From NCBI GenBank assembly GCA_021847385.1, contig JAJZTV010000004.1:1-25587 (forward strand): a stretch of 25,587 bases of DNA. The letters run 5' to 3'. Below the pieces are notes generated by a model. It was not told where the DNA came from. It saw nothing but the letters and a program-made list of their open reading frames with translations, and ran no database searches. This DNA comes from Pseudomonadota bacterium (GTDB lineage Bacteria > Pseudomonadota > Gammaproteobacteria > Burkholderiales > Thiobacillaceae). Positions 8,521-16,459 of the stretch are shown here, one piece after another (the stretch's first letter is position 1; every line of letters starts with the position of its first letter). Position numbers and translations under genes: made by a program.

Positions 8521-8586
8521 ATCTATTTGGTAGATCGGATTAATCATAACAATTCATTAGATCAATTATCGTCATCTCCCTAAGAT
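8521..8586 (+). promoter_or_regulatory. Putative OxyR site and promoter of ahpC
   Basis: ATCTATTTGGTAGAT (8521-8535) lies within a perfect dyad, CGATCTA-N5-TAGATCG (8519-8537). Exactly 7 nt on comes a degenerate second site, ATCATAACAATTCAT (8543-8557), giving the 22-bp spacing used by tetrameric OxyR. A weak -35 (TAGATC, 8558-8563) and TAAGAT (8581-8586) follow with 17 nt between, the layout of an activator-dependent promoter. The match to the E. coli OxyR consensus is partial, and no oxyR gene is in the window. Confidence 0.42.
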
Positions 8587-8636
8587 TCGTTCGTCGCTTC
8601 ACACCGAGCCGACTTACCCAACCTAAGGAGATGCAA

Positions 8637-9203
8637 ATGCAGTCTTTGATCAACACCGAAATCAAACCCTTCAAGGCCCAGGCCTACCAGAACGGCCAGT
8701 TCGAGCACGTCAGCGACGATGACCTGAAGGGCAAGTGGTCCGTGGTCTTCTTCTACCCGGCCGACTTCACCTTCGTCTGCCCGACCGAGTTGGGCGACCT
8801 GGCCGACAACTACGCCGAGTTCCAGAAGCTGGGCGTCGAGATCTACGCCGTGTCGACCGACACCCACTTCACCCACAAGGCCTGGCACGACACCTCCGAG
8901 ACCATCGGCAAGATCCGCTTCCCGATGATCGGTGACCCGACCGGCACCCTCACCCGCAACTTCGGCGTGATGATCGAAGAGGCCGGCCTGGCCGAGCGCG
9001 GCACCTTCGTGATCGACCCGCAGGGCAAGATCCAGATCATCGAGATCAACGCCGGCGGCATCGGCCGCGACGCTGCCGAGCTGCTGCGCAAGGTCAAGGC
9101 CGCCCAGTACGTCGCCGCCCACCCGGGCGAGGTCTGCCCGGCCAAGTGGAAGGAAGGCGAGGCCACCCTGGCCCCGTCGCTCGACCTGGTCGGCAAGATC
9201 TAA
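8637..9203 (+). CDS. ahpC: Alkyl hydroperoxide reductase subunit C (typical 2-Cys peroxiredoxin)
   Basis: A 188-aa peroxiredoxin that reduces hydrogen peroxide and organic peroxides. The peroxidatic cysteine is C48 in FVCPTEL and the resolving cysteine is C167 in GEVCPA, near the C-terminus as in the E. coli-type enzyme. Start choice: AAGGAG is at 8625-8630, so the ATG at 8637 with a 6-nt spacer is used, not the ATG at 8631 that abuts the ribosome site. It is followed by a GC-rich hairpin and then ahpF, which re-reduces it with NADH. The upstream AT-rich region carries an OxyR-like dyad, consistent with induction by peroxide. Length and both cysteines are as in functional members. Confidence 0.98.
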   Translation: MQSLINTEIKPFKAQAYQNGQFEHVSDDDLKGKWSVVFFYPADFTFVCPTELGDLADNYAEFQKLGVEIYAVSTDTHFTHKAWHDTSETIGKIRFPMIGDPTGTLTRNFGVMIEEAGLAERGTFVIDPQGKIQIIEINAGGIGRDAAELLRKVKAAQYVAAHPGEVCPAKWKEGEATLAPSLDLVGKI

Positions 9204-9212
9204 ACCCTAACC

Positions 9213-9234
9213 GCGCCCGGGTCGCCCCGGGCGC
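9213..9234 (+). terminator. GC-rich hairpin between ahpC and ahpF
   Basis: GCGCCCGGG (9213-9221) pairs perfectly with CCCGGGCGC (9226-9234) around TCGC, 9 nt after the ahpC stop. No real U tract follows (AATTTCCC), so it probably attenuates or stabilises the ahpC message, giving more ahpC than ahpF transcript, rather than ending all transcription. Confidence 0.55.
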
Positions 9235-9316
9235 AATTTCCCAGATGGTAAAACCGAGGCGTTGCCGAGATGCGCGCCGACGCCTTCGTCCTGCCATCCG
9301 CCATTTGGAGAACACC

Positions 9317-10888
9317 ATGCTCGACAGCAACATCAAGACCCAATTGCAGGCCTACCTCGAAAAACTCATGCAGCCGATCGAGCTGGTCGCCAGCCTCGAC
9401 GACAGCGACAAGGCGCGCGAGCTACGCGCACTGCTGGAGGACATCGCCAGCCTGTCGGACAAGGTGAGTTTGGTGGAGAACGGCAACGACGCCCGCCGGC
9501 CCTCGTTCTCGGTCGGCCGGCCGGGCGAGGCCACGCGTATCCATTTCGCCGGCATCCCCATGGGCCACGAGTTCAGCTCGCTGGTGCTTGCCCTGCTGCA
9601 GACCGGCGGCCATCCGGTCAAGCTGGACGCCGAGGCGGTCGAGCGGATTCGCGCCCTGCCCGGCGAGTACCGCTTCGAGACCTATATCTCGCTGTCCTGC
9701 CACAACTGCCCGGAGGTGGTGCAGGCCCTGAACACCATGGCCGTGCTCAACCCCAACATCCAGCACGCGATGATCGACGGTGCCCTGTTCCAGGACGAAG
9801 TCGCGACTCGTCAGATCATGGCCGTGCCCAGCACCTATCTGAACGGCGAGCCCTTCGCCCAGGGTCGCATCGGGGTCGAGGAGATCCTGGCCAAGCTCGA
9901 TACCGGCGCCGCCGCCCGCGATGCGGCCAAGCTGGCGCGCAAGGAGCCGTTCGACCTCTTGGTGGTCGGCGGCGGCCCGGCCGGTGCGGCGGCGGCCATC
10001 TATGCCGCGCGCAAGGGCATCCGCACCGGCGTGGTGGCCGAGCGCTTCGGCGGCCAGGTCATGGATACCCTGGCCATCGAGAACTTGATCTCGGTGCCGC
10101 AGACCGAAGGCCCGAAGCTGGCCATGGCCCTGGAGCAGCAGGTCAAGGAATACGCGGTCGACATCATGAACCTGCAGCGGGCCGAGGCCCTGGTGCCGGC
10201 GGCCGAGGGCGGCTTGACCGAGGTGCGCCTGGAGAACGGTGCGGTGCTCAAGGCCAAGAGCGTGGTCGTCGCCACCGGCGCCCGCTGGCGCGAGATGAAC
10301 GTGCCCGGCGAGAAGGAATACCGCGGCCGCGGCGTCGCCTACTGCCCGCACTGCGACGGCCCCTTGTTCAAGGGCAAACGGGTGGCGGTGATCGGCGGCG
10401 GCAACTCCGGCGTCGAGGCGGCCATCGACCTGGCCGGCGTTACTGCCCATGTCACCTTGCTGCAGTCCAGCGAGAACTTGAAGGCCGATGCCGTGTTGCA
10501 GGACAAGCTCTATGGCTTGGCCAACGTCACGGTGATCAAGAACGCGCGGACCACCGAGGTCCATGGCGACGGCAGCAAGGTGACCGGCCTCAGCTACACC
10601 GACCGCACCAGCGGTGCGCGCCACCGGCTCGAGTTGGCAGGCGTCTTCGTGCAGATCGGCCTGCTGCCCAACACCGATTGGTTGAAGGGCGCGGTCGCCC
10701 TGTCGAAATACGGCGAGATCGAAGTGGATGCGAAGGGCCAGACCTCGGTACCCGGCGTCTTCGCCGCCGGCGACGCGACCACTGCGCCCTTCAAGCAGAT
10801 CATCATCGCCATGGGCGAGGGGGCCAAGGCCAGCCTCGCCGCCTTCGACCACATGATGCGTACATCAGTGCATACGAAGGTTGCATAA
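9317..10888 (+). CDS. ahpF: Alkyl hydroperoxide reductase subunit F (NADH:peroxiredoxin reductase)
   Basis: A 523-aa FAD protein that passes electrons from NADH to AhpC. Its N-terminal double thioredoxin-like domain has the disulfide C128-HN-C131 (SCHNCP). The thioredoxin-reductase-like part has the FAD motif VVGGGPAGAAAA, the redox pair C343-PH-C346 (CPHCDGP), the NAD motif VIGGGNSGVEAA, and GDATT near the C-terminus. These cysteine positions are within two residues of the E. coli enzyme. The start at 9317 (MLDSNIKTQL) is set by GGAG at 9307-9310; the open frame reaches much further upstream but that part overlaps ahpC in another frame. It lies 113 nt behind ahpC and is presumably co-transcribed. 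It converges with the YggT-like gene, with only 13 nt between their stops. Confidence 0.98.
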   Translation: MLDSNIKTQLQAYLEKLMQPIELVASLDDSDKARELRALLEDIASLSDKVSLVENGNDARRPSFSVGRPGEATRIHFAGIPMGHEFSSLVLALLQTGGHPVKLDAEAVERIRALPGEYRFETYISLSCHNCPEVVQALNTMAVLNPNIQHAMIDGALFQDEVATRQIMAVPSTYLNGEPFAQGRIGVEEILAKLDTGAAARDAAKLARKEPFDLLVVGGGPAGAAAAIYAARKGIRTGVVAERFGGQVMDTLAIENLISVPQTEGPKLAMALEQQVKEYAVDIMNLQRAEALVPAAEGGLTEVRLENGAVLKAKSVVVATGARWREMNVPGEKEYRGRGVAYCPHCDGPLFKGKRVAVIGGGNSGVEAAIDLAGVTAHVTLLQSSENLKADAVLQDKLYGLANVTVIKNARTTEVHGDGSKVTGLSYTDRTSGARHRLELAGVFVQIGLLPNTDWLKGAVALSKYGEIEVDAKGQTSVPGVFAAGDATTAPFKQIIIAMGEGAKASLAAFDHMMRTSVHTKVA

Positions 10889-10901
10889 AGACCGGCCGTG
10901 G

Positions 10902-11204
10902 CTATGCGGCTGATCTGGGCGGTGTGATCCAGCCTTGGCTGTAGAACAACATGTAGAGCCCGATGTTCAGCGCAATGAGCAGGAATACCGTGAGAAAACC
11001 GATGGCGGCGTCGCTGATGAAGCGCGGTGCGAGCCAACGGGTAATTCGCCAGAGCGGCCGGGTGATCTTGTCGAAGAAGCGGTAGACGAAATTCTCGCGG
11101 TAGCGTTGCCCGGCGAGGATGGCCAGGAGGCCCTGTCCGATAAAGGTATAGATCAGCAGTCGGATCAGCAATTGCAGGACTTGGTAGATGGCATACATAT
11201 CCAT
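10902..11204 (-). CDS. Small YggT-like inner membrane protein
   Basis: A 100-aa protein with two hydrophobic segments: about residues 5-30 (VLQLLIRLLIYTFIGQGLLAI) and 66-90 (AAIGFLTVFLLIALNIGLYML). Between them lies a basic stretch FFDKITRPLWRITRWLAP, which resembles the 'DPLLRPIRRLIPP' hallmark of the YggT family and has the single-domain length of about 100 aa. The function of YggT proteins is poorly known. The start at 11204 (MDMYAIYQ) has GGAG 6 nt upstream; a TTG start at 11216 would precede this ribosome site. It lies downstream of the symporter on the same strand, beyond that gene's hairpin. The family call is by pattern and is moderate. Confidence 0.72.
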   Translation of the reverse strand: MDMYAIYQVLQLLIRLLIYTFIGQGLLAILAGQRYRENFVYRFFDKITRPLWRITRWLAPRFISDAAIGFLTVFLLIALNIGLYMLFYSQGWITPPRSAA

Positions 11205-11222
11205 GGAACTCTCCAAATGAAC

Positions 11223-11244
11223 GGGGCCCGCCTAAGCGGGCCCC
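11223..11244 (-). terminator. Hairpin downstream of the symporter gene
   Basis: GGGGCCCGC (11223-11231) and GCGGGCCCC (11236-11244) pair perfectly around CTAA, 22 nt beyond the symporter stop. On the minus strand it is followed by GTTCATTTGG, a weak U tract, so termination may be partial and let the small YggT-like gene be read through. Confidence 0.65.
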
Positions 11245-11266
11245 GGTTCAGTTCAACACTGGGCGG

Positions 11267-13306
11267 TCAAGCCGCTTCGGTGCTGACATCGCCCTTCAGG
11301 GCAGGGTAGCGGACGTGCTCGACCAGGTCTTGGGTCTTCGTGTCCGGCGCCTTGCTCAGCAGGCTGACCACGATGATGGTCAGGAAACCGGCGGGGATGC
11401 CGAAGATGCCGGCCGAGATGTCGGTGATGCCGAACCACTTGTCCATACCGTAGAACTTCACGTTGATCAGGTAGTACAAGGTGAGGCCGAGGCCGACGAT
11501 CATGCCGGTCACCGCACCCGCCTTGGTTGCCCGCTTCCAGAAGATGCCTAGCACCAGGGCCGGGAAGAAGCAGGAACCGGCGATCGAGAAGGCCCAGGCC
11601 ACCATCGACAGGATGGTATCGGGCTTCAACGAGGCCACGTAGGCGGCGATCAAGGCGACGACCAGCAACAGGCCCTTGGACACCGCCAAGCGGCGGGTGG
11701 TCGAGGCATTTTGATCGATCATCTTGTAGTAGACATCGTGCGACAGCGCGTTGGCGATGGTCAGCAGCAGACCGTCGGCGGTGGACAGGGCCGCCGCCAA
11801 ACCGCCAGCGGCGACCAAGCCGGCCACTACATAGGGCAAACCCGCGATCTCCGGCGTGGCCAACACGATCACGTCGGGGTTCAGGGTCAGCTCGGCCAGT
11901 TGCAGGATGCCGTCGTGGTTGATGTCTTCCACTTTGACCAGACCGACCTTGGCCCAGGAGGCTACCCAGCTCGGCAGATCGGCGATGTGGGTGCCGATCA
12001 GGCTGGTATAGACCTCGTACTTCGCGAACACGGCATAGGCCGGGGCGGTGAAGTAGAGCAGGAAGATGAAGAACAGCGACCAGAACACCGACTCCCGGGC
12101 CTCTTTCACGCTCGGCGTGGTGTAGAAGCGCATCAGGATGTGCGGCAGCGCGGCCGTGCCCACCATCAGGCAGAAGGTCAGCGCCAGGAAGTTCAGTCGG
12201 GCGGTGTTGCGCGCCTTGTCATCCTTGCCCGGGAAGGCCTCGGCATGATGGGTCAGCGGGCTGGATTTTTCCTTGGCGGTGGCTTGGTCCTTCTTCAGCT
12301 TGTCCACCAGGGCCGCGGAGTTTTTCGGAAACTCGTCCACGGCCTTCTGCGCCTTGCCGATCTTGTCGGCATCGCCGCCAGCCTTGGCTTCGTCCAACTT
12401 GGCCACGACGCCCTGTTTCTCGGCATCGTAAACGGCCATGTCGCCGCCCTCCAGGGCCTTGATCTTCTCGCCGATCCCTTTGGCGCGCTCGGCATAGGCC
12501 TCGCGAGCGGTCAACTGCGCCGGGTCGGCCATGATGGCGTTCTCGCGCTCGGTGACCTTCTGCAACACCGTGCCATACACGGCCTGCGGCACCGGGATGC
12601 CGGTGACCTTGTAGGACATGAACACCACGGGCACCAGGTAGGCGATGATCAGGATGACGTACTGGGCCACCTGGGTCCAGGTCACTGCGCGCATGCCGCC
12701 CAGGAACGAGCAGACCAAGATACCGGCCAGACCGGCGAACACGCCGACCTCGAAGGTGATGCCGAGGAAGCGGCTGGTGATGATGCCGACGCCATAGATC
12801 TGGGCGGTTACATAGGTGAACGAGGCCAGGATGGCGCCGACCACCGCGATGGTTCTGGCGGCGTTGCCACCGTAGCGGGCACCCATGAAGTCGGGGATGG
12901 TGAACTGGCCGAATTTGCGCAGGTAGGGCGCCAGGAACAGCGCCACCAGCACATAGCCGCCGGTCCAGCCCATGACGAAGGCAAGGCCGTCATAGCCCTT
13001 GGCGTATAGCGTGCCGGCCATACCGATGAAGGATGCCGCGGACATCCAGTCGGCGCCGGTGGCCATGCCGTTGAACAGGGCGGGCACCTTGCGACCGGCG
13101 ACGTAGTATTCCGACACGTCGGCGGTGCGGCTCATGATGCCTATGCCGGCATAGAGCGCGACCGTGGCGGCCATGAAGGTCCAGCCGATCCACTTGTCGG
13201 GCATGCCCATCGACTCCGCGACCGCCAGGGCGAGCACGAATAGGATGAAGCCGCCGGTATAGAAGCTGTAATACTTCTTGAGTTGCTGAGCGAATGCGCT
13301 AGCCAT
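11267..13306 (-). CDS. Sodium:solute symporter, VC_2705-type large subunit (ActP-like)
   Basis: A 679-aa transporter of the sodium:solute symporter family with about a dozen membrane segments. Conserved family stretches include SEYYVAGRKVPALFNGMATGAD near residues 65-86 and GLAAALSTADGLLLTIANALS near 502-522. Compared with E. coli ActP (about 550 aa) it is longer because of a charged, helical, Lys/Glu/Ala-rich hydrophilic insert at about residues 244-366, typical of the VC_2705 subgroup. A second soluble loop contains an EF-hand-like sequence at 461-472. The substrate is probably a short organic acid such as acetate, by analogy only. The start at 13306 (MASAFAQQL) has GGAGG upstream and sits 1 nt after the stop of the small subunit gene, so the two are translationally coupled. 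A hairpin follows. Confidence 0.92.
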   Translation of the reverse strand: MASAFAQQLKKYYSFYTGGFILFVLALAVAESMGMPDKWIGWTFMAATVALYAGIGIMSRTADVSEYYVAGRKVPALFNGMATGADWMSAASFIGMAGTLYAKGYDGLAFVMGWTGGYVLVALFLAPYLRKFGQFTIPDFMGARYGGNAARTIAVVGAILASFTYVTAQIYGVGIITSRFLGITFEVGVFAGLAGILVCSFLGGMRAVTWTQVAQYVILIIAYLVPVVFMSYKVTGIPVPQAVYGTVLQKVTERENAIMADPAQLTAREAYAERAKGIGEKIKALEGGDMAVYDAEKQGVVAKLDEAKAGGDADKIGKAQKAVDEFPKNSAALVDKLKKDQATAKEKSSPLTHHAEAFPGKDDKARNTARLNFLALTFCLMVGTAALPHILMRFYTTPSVKEARESVFWSLFFIFLLYFTAPAYAVFAKYEVYTSLIGTHIADLPSWVASWAKVGLVKVEDINHDGILQLAELTLNPDVIVLATPEIAGLPYVVAGLVAAGGLAAALSTADGLLLTIANALSHDVYYKMIDQNASTTRRLAVSKGLLLVVALIAAYVASLKPDTILSMVAWAFSIAGSCFFPALVLGIFWKRATKAGAVTGMIVGLGLTLYYLINVKFYGMDKWFGITDISAGIFGIPAGFLTIIVVSLLSKAPDTKTQDLVEHVRYPALKGDVSTEAA

Positions 13307-13307
13307 C

Positions 13308-13571
13308 TTATTTGCCCTCCTCGGCGACGCCGTATTCATCGTCCAGTTTGCCCATGCGCTTGGCATAGAACCAGATGATCAGCACATAGATGATCAAGGC
13401 CCCTTGGGCGCCCATATAAAAGGCAAAGGGGAAGCCGAAGATGGTGATTTCGCTGAGTTCGCGGGCGAAGTAAATCACGACATAGGTGGCCACGAACCAG
13501 ATGGCGAGCAGAATCCCGGTCATATTCAGGTTTCTGCGCCAGTACTCACGGTGCTTCTCCGTCAGTTGCAT
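13308..13571 (-). CDS. DUF4212 small subunit of the sodium:solute symporter
   Basis: An 87-aa protein with two membrane helices (MTGILLAIWFVATYVVIYFA and FYMGAQGALIIYVLIIWFYA) and a short charged C-terminus. The N-terminal HREYWRRN phrase and the FGFPFAFYMGAQGA core are hallmarks of the DUF4212 family, whose members sit directly before VC_2705-type symporters and are annotated as their small subunit. The start at 13571 is set by GAGGAG 6 nt upstream; the open frame extends further but without a ribosome site. Its stop and the symporter start are separated by 1 nt. A strong promoter and a hairpin leader precede it. Confidence 0.92.
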   Translation of the reverse strand: MQLTEKHREYWRRNLNMTGILLAIWFVATYVVIYFARELSEITIFGFPFAFYMGAQGALIIYVLIIWFYAKRMGKLDDEYGVAEEGK

Positions 13572-13648
13572 AACGCTCTCCTCGTTTGGTGGTGTGGATC
13601 GCTGTCTTGGACGACACCTCTGATGTGTGCCTTGCCGAATCTCCCCTA

Positions 13649-13672
13649 CCTTGCACTGACAGCCGTGCAAGG
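13649..13672 (-). promoter_or_regulatory. Hairpin at the extreme 5' end of the symporter leader
   Basis: CCTTGCAC (13649-13656) pairs perfectly with GTGCAAGG (13665-13672) around an 8-nt loop. It falls at or just after the predicted transcription start, so it is either a 5' stabilising stem or a dyad operator. The leader from here to the start codon is about 100 nt. Confidence 0.5.
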
Positions 13673-13679
13673 CCGCCAC

Positions 13680-13707
13680 AGTATATGCCTACCAGAGAGG
13701 CGTTCAA
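13680..13707 (-). promoter_or_regulatory. Sigma-70-type promoter of the symporter operon
   Basis: On the minus strand TTGAAC (13707-13702) is separated by 16 nt from TATACT (13685-13680). Transcription should start near 13673 and run through the DUF4212 and symporter genes. Confidence 0.65.
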
Positions 13708-13766
13708 GCGCTTTTTCGGACCGGCGAAACACCGCGCAGACGCTCGATGCGAGGGCGTTCCGGTCT

Positions 13767-14483
13767 TCATATGCTGGCGCCGAGCCAGCGCTGAGCCTTC
13801 TCCTGCCCCAGTAAATCTCGATAGCATTGCAGCCCATGCGCTTGTGCCAGCGGCAGGGCGGTCAAGAACAATTGGGCCGTAGCCAGGGCGTCGGCCAGCG
13901 CATTGTGCCGCGCGTAGTTGCCGATGCCGAAGTGGCGGGTCCAATGATCCAGCGCTCGATGCGAGCGAGCCAGCTCCGGCAATAGGCTGGGCATGACATA
14001 AGCCAGATCCAGCCAAGGAGGGTGGAAATCGAAACCTAGAAAGGTTTTGCAGGCCCGACGGATCATGGTCGCGTCGAAGGCGACATGGAAGGCGACCAGG
14101 GGTGAGCTGCCTAGATAGCCGAGAAAACGCAGCAAGGCCTCGCCCGGTTCGAACCCCTCGCGCTGCCGCTCGCCGCCGATGCCGTGGACCAGGATATTAT
14201 CCTTGCCGCTGACTTCGCTTTGGCGCAGCACGATTTCGAAGCTGTCGGCCAAGTGGATACGGCCATGATGGACGGCGACGGCGCCGATCGCGATCAAGCG
14301 GTCGCGCCGCATATCCAAACCGGTGCTTTCGACATCGATCACCACATAGCGTTCTTGCTCGAACGGCAGGGCGAGATCGGCGGCGGGCAAGGCTCGCCAG
14401 GCGGCGAGACGCTCGGCCAGTTCGGGCGGCAGCGCCACCCGGTCGAGGCGGCGGGCCAGCCAATGCCGAAGCGGCAGGCTCAT
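13767..14483 (-). CDS. DEDDh 3'-5' exonuclease (DNA polymerase III epsilon-like)
   Basis: A 238-aa protein with an intact DEDDh exonuclease core. ExoI is VIDVESTGLD with D50 and E52, ExoII is VAFHVAFDATM with D137, and ExoIII is YARHNALADALATA with H193 and D198. A short N-terminal helix region of about 40 residues precedes the core. This is a stand-alone relative of the DnaQ proofreading subunit rather than dnaQ itself: the clamp-binding motif and C-terminal polymerase-binding tail of DnaQ are not apparent. Its ATG overlaps the stop of the upstream CBS-domain gene by 4 nt (ATGA), so the two are translated together. This pair, next to a VC_2705 symporter, is a recurrent arrangement; the exonuclease's substrate in that setting is unknown. 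Confidence 0.9.
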   Translation of the reverse strand: MSLPLRHWLARRLDRVALPPELAERLAAWRALPAADLALPFEQERYVVIDVESTGLDMRRDRLIAIGAVAVHHGRIHLADSFEIVLRQSEVSGKDNILVHGIGGERQREGFEPGEALLRFLGYLGSSPLVAFHVAFDATMIRRACKTFLGFDFHPPWLDLAYVMPSLLPELARSHRALDHWTRHFGIGNYARHNALADALATAQLFLTALPLAQAHGLQCYRDLLGQEKAQRWLGASI

Positions 14484-16360
14484 GCCTGGTAGTCCAGGGC
14501 CAGCCGTGCCTGGATCTTGCGCGCCTGGCGGAAGGCCTCTTTCAGGATGCGGCGGTCGAGCTCGTTGAGCCGGTCGGGGTTGATGCGGTTGTCCAGCGCT
14601 TGGCCGGACTCATTCTCCTCATGCTGACGGCGCAGGCGTAGCAACTGGATAAAGAAAAAAGCGGCAATCCAGGCCTCGATCTCCGCCTTGGGGAGGTTGA
14701 GTTTGAGGCCGGCCTGGCGCAGACGCTGAGCGGTGCCGGTGGCGGCCGAGCCGGTGGCCAGCGCAAAGACCCGGGCGGCATCGACGAAGGGCATGGCGCC
14801 GTTGAGCTTGAGGTCCAAGGTATCGGCATGGTCGCCGCCCGATTCGGTGACAAAGTCACGGACCAGACCCAGGGGCGGCCGATTGCGCAGCGCGTTGGCC
14901 ACCATCTGGTGCAGGAAGCGAGGGGTGGCCGCGGCCTTGGCGCAGAGCCATTGACGCAATTGATCGGCCAGCGGGGTTTGGCCGTAGAGCGGCCGGAAGT
15001 CGAAGAAGATGCTGGCGTTGAGCAGGGCCTCGGGATCGCCGGCGTCGATCCAGCGGGCGAACAACACCTTCCATTCGGCCAGCGACAGGCACCACTTCGG
15101 GTTCATCGCCATGATTTGGCCACGGCACAAGGGGAACCCGCAGGCATCCAGGGCCCGGTTGATCCGTTCGGCCAGCGACAGGCATTCGGCACGCACGGTC
15201 TCGGGGTCTTCGCCCGCACGGACCTCGAAGATGATGCCGTTGTCCTGGTCGGTCGCCAGCGTTTGCTCCAACCGGCCCTCCGAGCCGAAAGCCAACCAGC
15301 ATAGACGGTCGAGTCCGGCATCGGCGCATTCCAATTCGATGACCCGTTGGGTCAGCAGGTCGTTCAGCGTGGACAGCAGCAGGGTCAACTGTTCGGCGCC
15401 AACGCCCTGGGCCAGCATGTTGTGGCCAAGCTGGCGGATGTCCTGCGCGGCCTGCTGCAGCTGGCCGAGTTCGTTGGCGCTACGGATCGCGGAGGAGATT
15501 TGGGTGACGCCAATGCGCTGCAGCGAGAACAGATCTTTCTCCGAGATCACGCCGACCAACCGGTTGCCATCGACCACCAGCACGTGGCGGAAGCCGTGTC
15601 TAGCCATGGCCAAGGCCGCTTCAAAGGCGTGGGCGCTAGGCGGCAGGCCAAGCGGTTGCGGACTCATCAACGCCTGGATCGGTGTGTCGAGAGGGGCATT
15701 GGGCAGGATGACCCGGCCGATCAGGTCGCGCACCGTGAAGATACCCAGCGGTTGCGCGTCGGCCTGCGTGACAACGATGGAGCCGATGCCCTGCTCGCGC
15801 ATGATTTCCAAGGTTCGGCGCAGCGGCGTCTCCGGGCTGCAGGTGATCGGGGCGCGGCGAATCAAGCCGCCTAGGCGGCTTTCCAGCGATTGCTGTTCGG
15901 TGCTGGCCGATAGATAGCGGGCTTGGGTTTGACGCTGCGATTGGGCCAGCAGGTCGGCCAGGCGCAGGGTGCAGAAGGCATGAAACGGCGGCGACAGATC
16001 GAGCAGGCTGTGGAAATCGGCGGCCGGTAGTTCATAGCAGAAGACATCGGTCTCGGCGCGGAAGTGGCTGATGGCCGCTCGGCGCGAGAGTAGGGCGCCG
16101 ATTGGGAAGCATTCGCCCTCGTGCAGCTCAAGCCAGGCCGCTTCGCCTTCGCGTTCGCCGCGGACGATGCCCTGTTTGATGATGTAGAAGGTTTGCGCCG
16201 CGCCCTGGTCCGGTGCCAGCACGGCTTCGCCTTTGCCGTAATAACCGATCTTGAGGCGCTCGGCCAGCCAGGCCAGATGCGTCTGCGCCATGCGGTCGAA
16301 CGGCGCATGGCGCGATAAGTGGTCGACGGTGGCGGCGATGAGGGCGGCGTCAATGGGCAT
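14480..16360 (-). CDS. cNMP-binding/CBS-pair/DUF294 nucleotidyltransferase protein
   Basis: A 626-aa soluble protein with four parts. Residues 20-140 look like a cyclic-nucleotide-binding cup (EAVLAPDQG...YIIKQGIVRGE). Residues 160-280 are two CBS motifs (SIVVTQADAQPLGIFTVRDLI and HVLVVDGNRLVGVISEKDLF). Residues 320-470 form a DUF294 nucleotidyltransferase with GSEGR at 359-363 and the metal-binding D371-Q-D373. A DUF294 C-terminal helical part completes it. The layout resembles the GlnD-type nucleotidyltransferase head plus ligand sensors, suggesting that it modifies a protein or makes a nucleotide product in answer to adenylates; no target is proven. The start at 16360 has a GGAG 6 nt upstream. 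It is the first gene of a two-gene unit with the exonuclease and has its own promoter candidate in a shared divergent region. Confidence 0.9.
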   Translation of the reverse strand: MPIDAALIAATVDHLSRHAPFDRMAQTHLAWLAERLKIGYYGKGEAVLAPDQGAAQTFYIIKQGIVRGEREGEAAWLELHEGECFPIGALLSRRAAISHFRAETDVFCYELPAADFHSLLDLSPPFHAFCTLRLADLLAQSQRQTQARYLSASTEQQSLESRLGGLIRRAPITCSPETPLRRTLEIMREQGIGSIVVTQADAQPLGIFTVRDLIGRVILPNAPLDTPIQALMSPQPLGLPPSAHAFEAALAMARHGFRHVLVVDGNRLVGVISEKDLFSLQRIGVTQISSAIRSANELGQLQQAAQDIRQLGHNMLAQGVGAEQLTLLLSTLNDLLTQRVIELECADAGLDRLCWLAFGSEGRLEQTLATDQDNGIIFEVRAGEDPETVRAECLSLAERINRALDACGFPLCRGQIMAMNPKWCLSLAEWKVLFARWIDAGDPEALLNASIFFDFRPLYGQTPLADQLRQWLCAKAAATPRFLHQMVANALRNRPPLGLVRDFVTESGGDHADTLDLKLNGAMPFVDAARVFALATGSAATGTAQRLRQAGLKLNLPKAEIEAWIAAFFFIQLLRLRRQHEENESGQALDNRINPDRLNELDRRILKEAFRQARKIQARLALDYQA

Positions 16361-16431
16361 GCTCGGCTCCGGCTAGACCCGGATACTATAGCGGCAAGCT
16401 GGCCCAGCCGGCCGGGGGTACTAGGCCAAAA

Positions 16432-16459
16432 GTTATAGACGTCTACATCCTTTGGCCAA
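16432..16459 (-). promoter_or_regulatory. Candidate promoter of the CBS/exonuclease unit
   Basis: On the minus strand TTGGCC (16459-16454) is followed after 16 nt by TATAAC (16437-16432). The perfect 10-bp palindrome TAGACGTCTA (16436-16445) lies in its spacer and touches the -10. The -35 abuts the -35 of the divergent plus-strand promoter at 16460. Confidence 0.4.

Noticed and set aside
9422..10852. 476-codon minus-strand open frame opposite ahpF
   Set aside because: Shadow of ahpF; His/Gly/Asp-rich low-information product and no ribosome site.
9262..10944. 560-codon plus-strand frame overlapping ahpF
   Set aside because: Arg/Gly-rich product in the wrong frame of ahpF, no recognisable domain.
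11711..13009. 432-codon plus-strand open frame opposite the symporter
   Set aside because: Shadow frame; the minus strand has clear transporter segments and a coupled small subunit.
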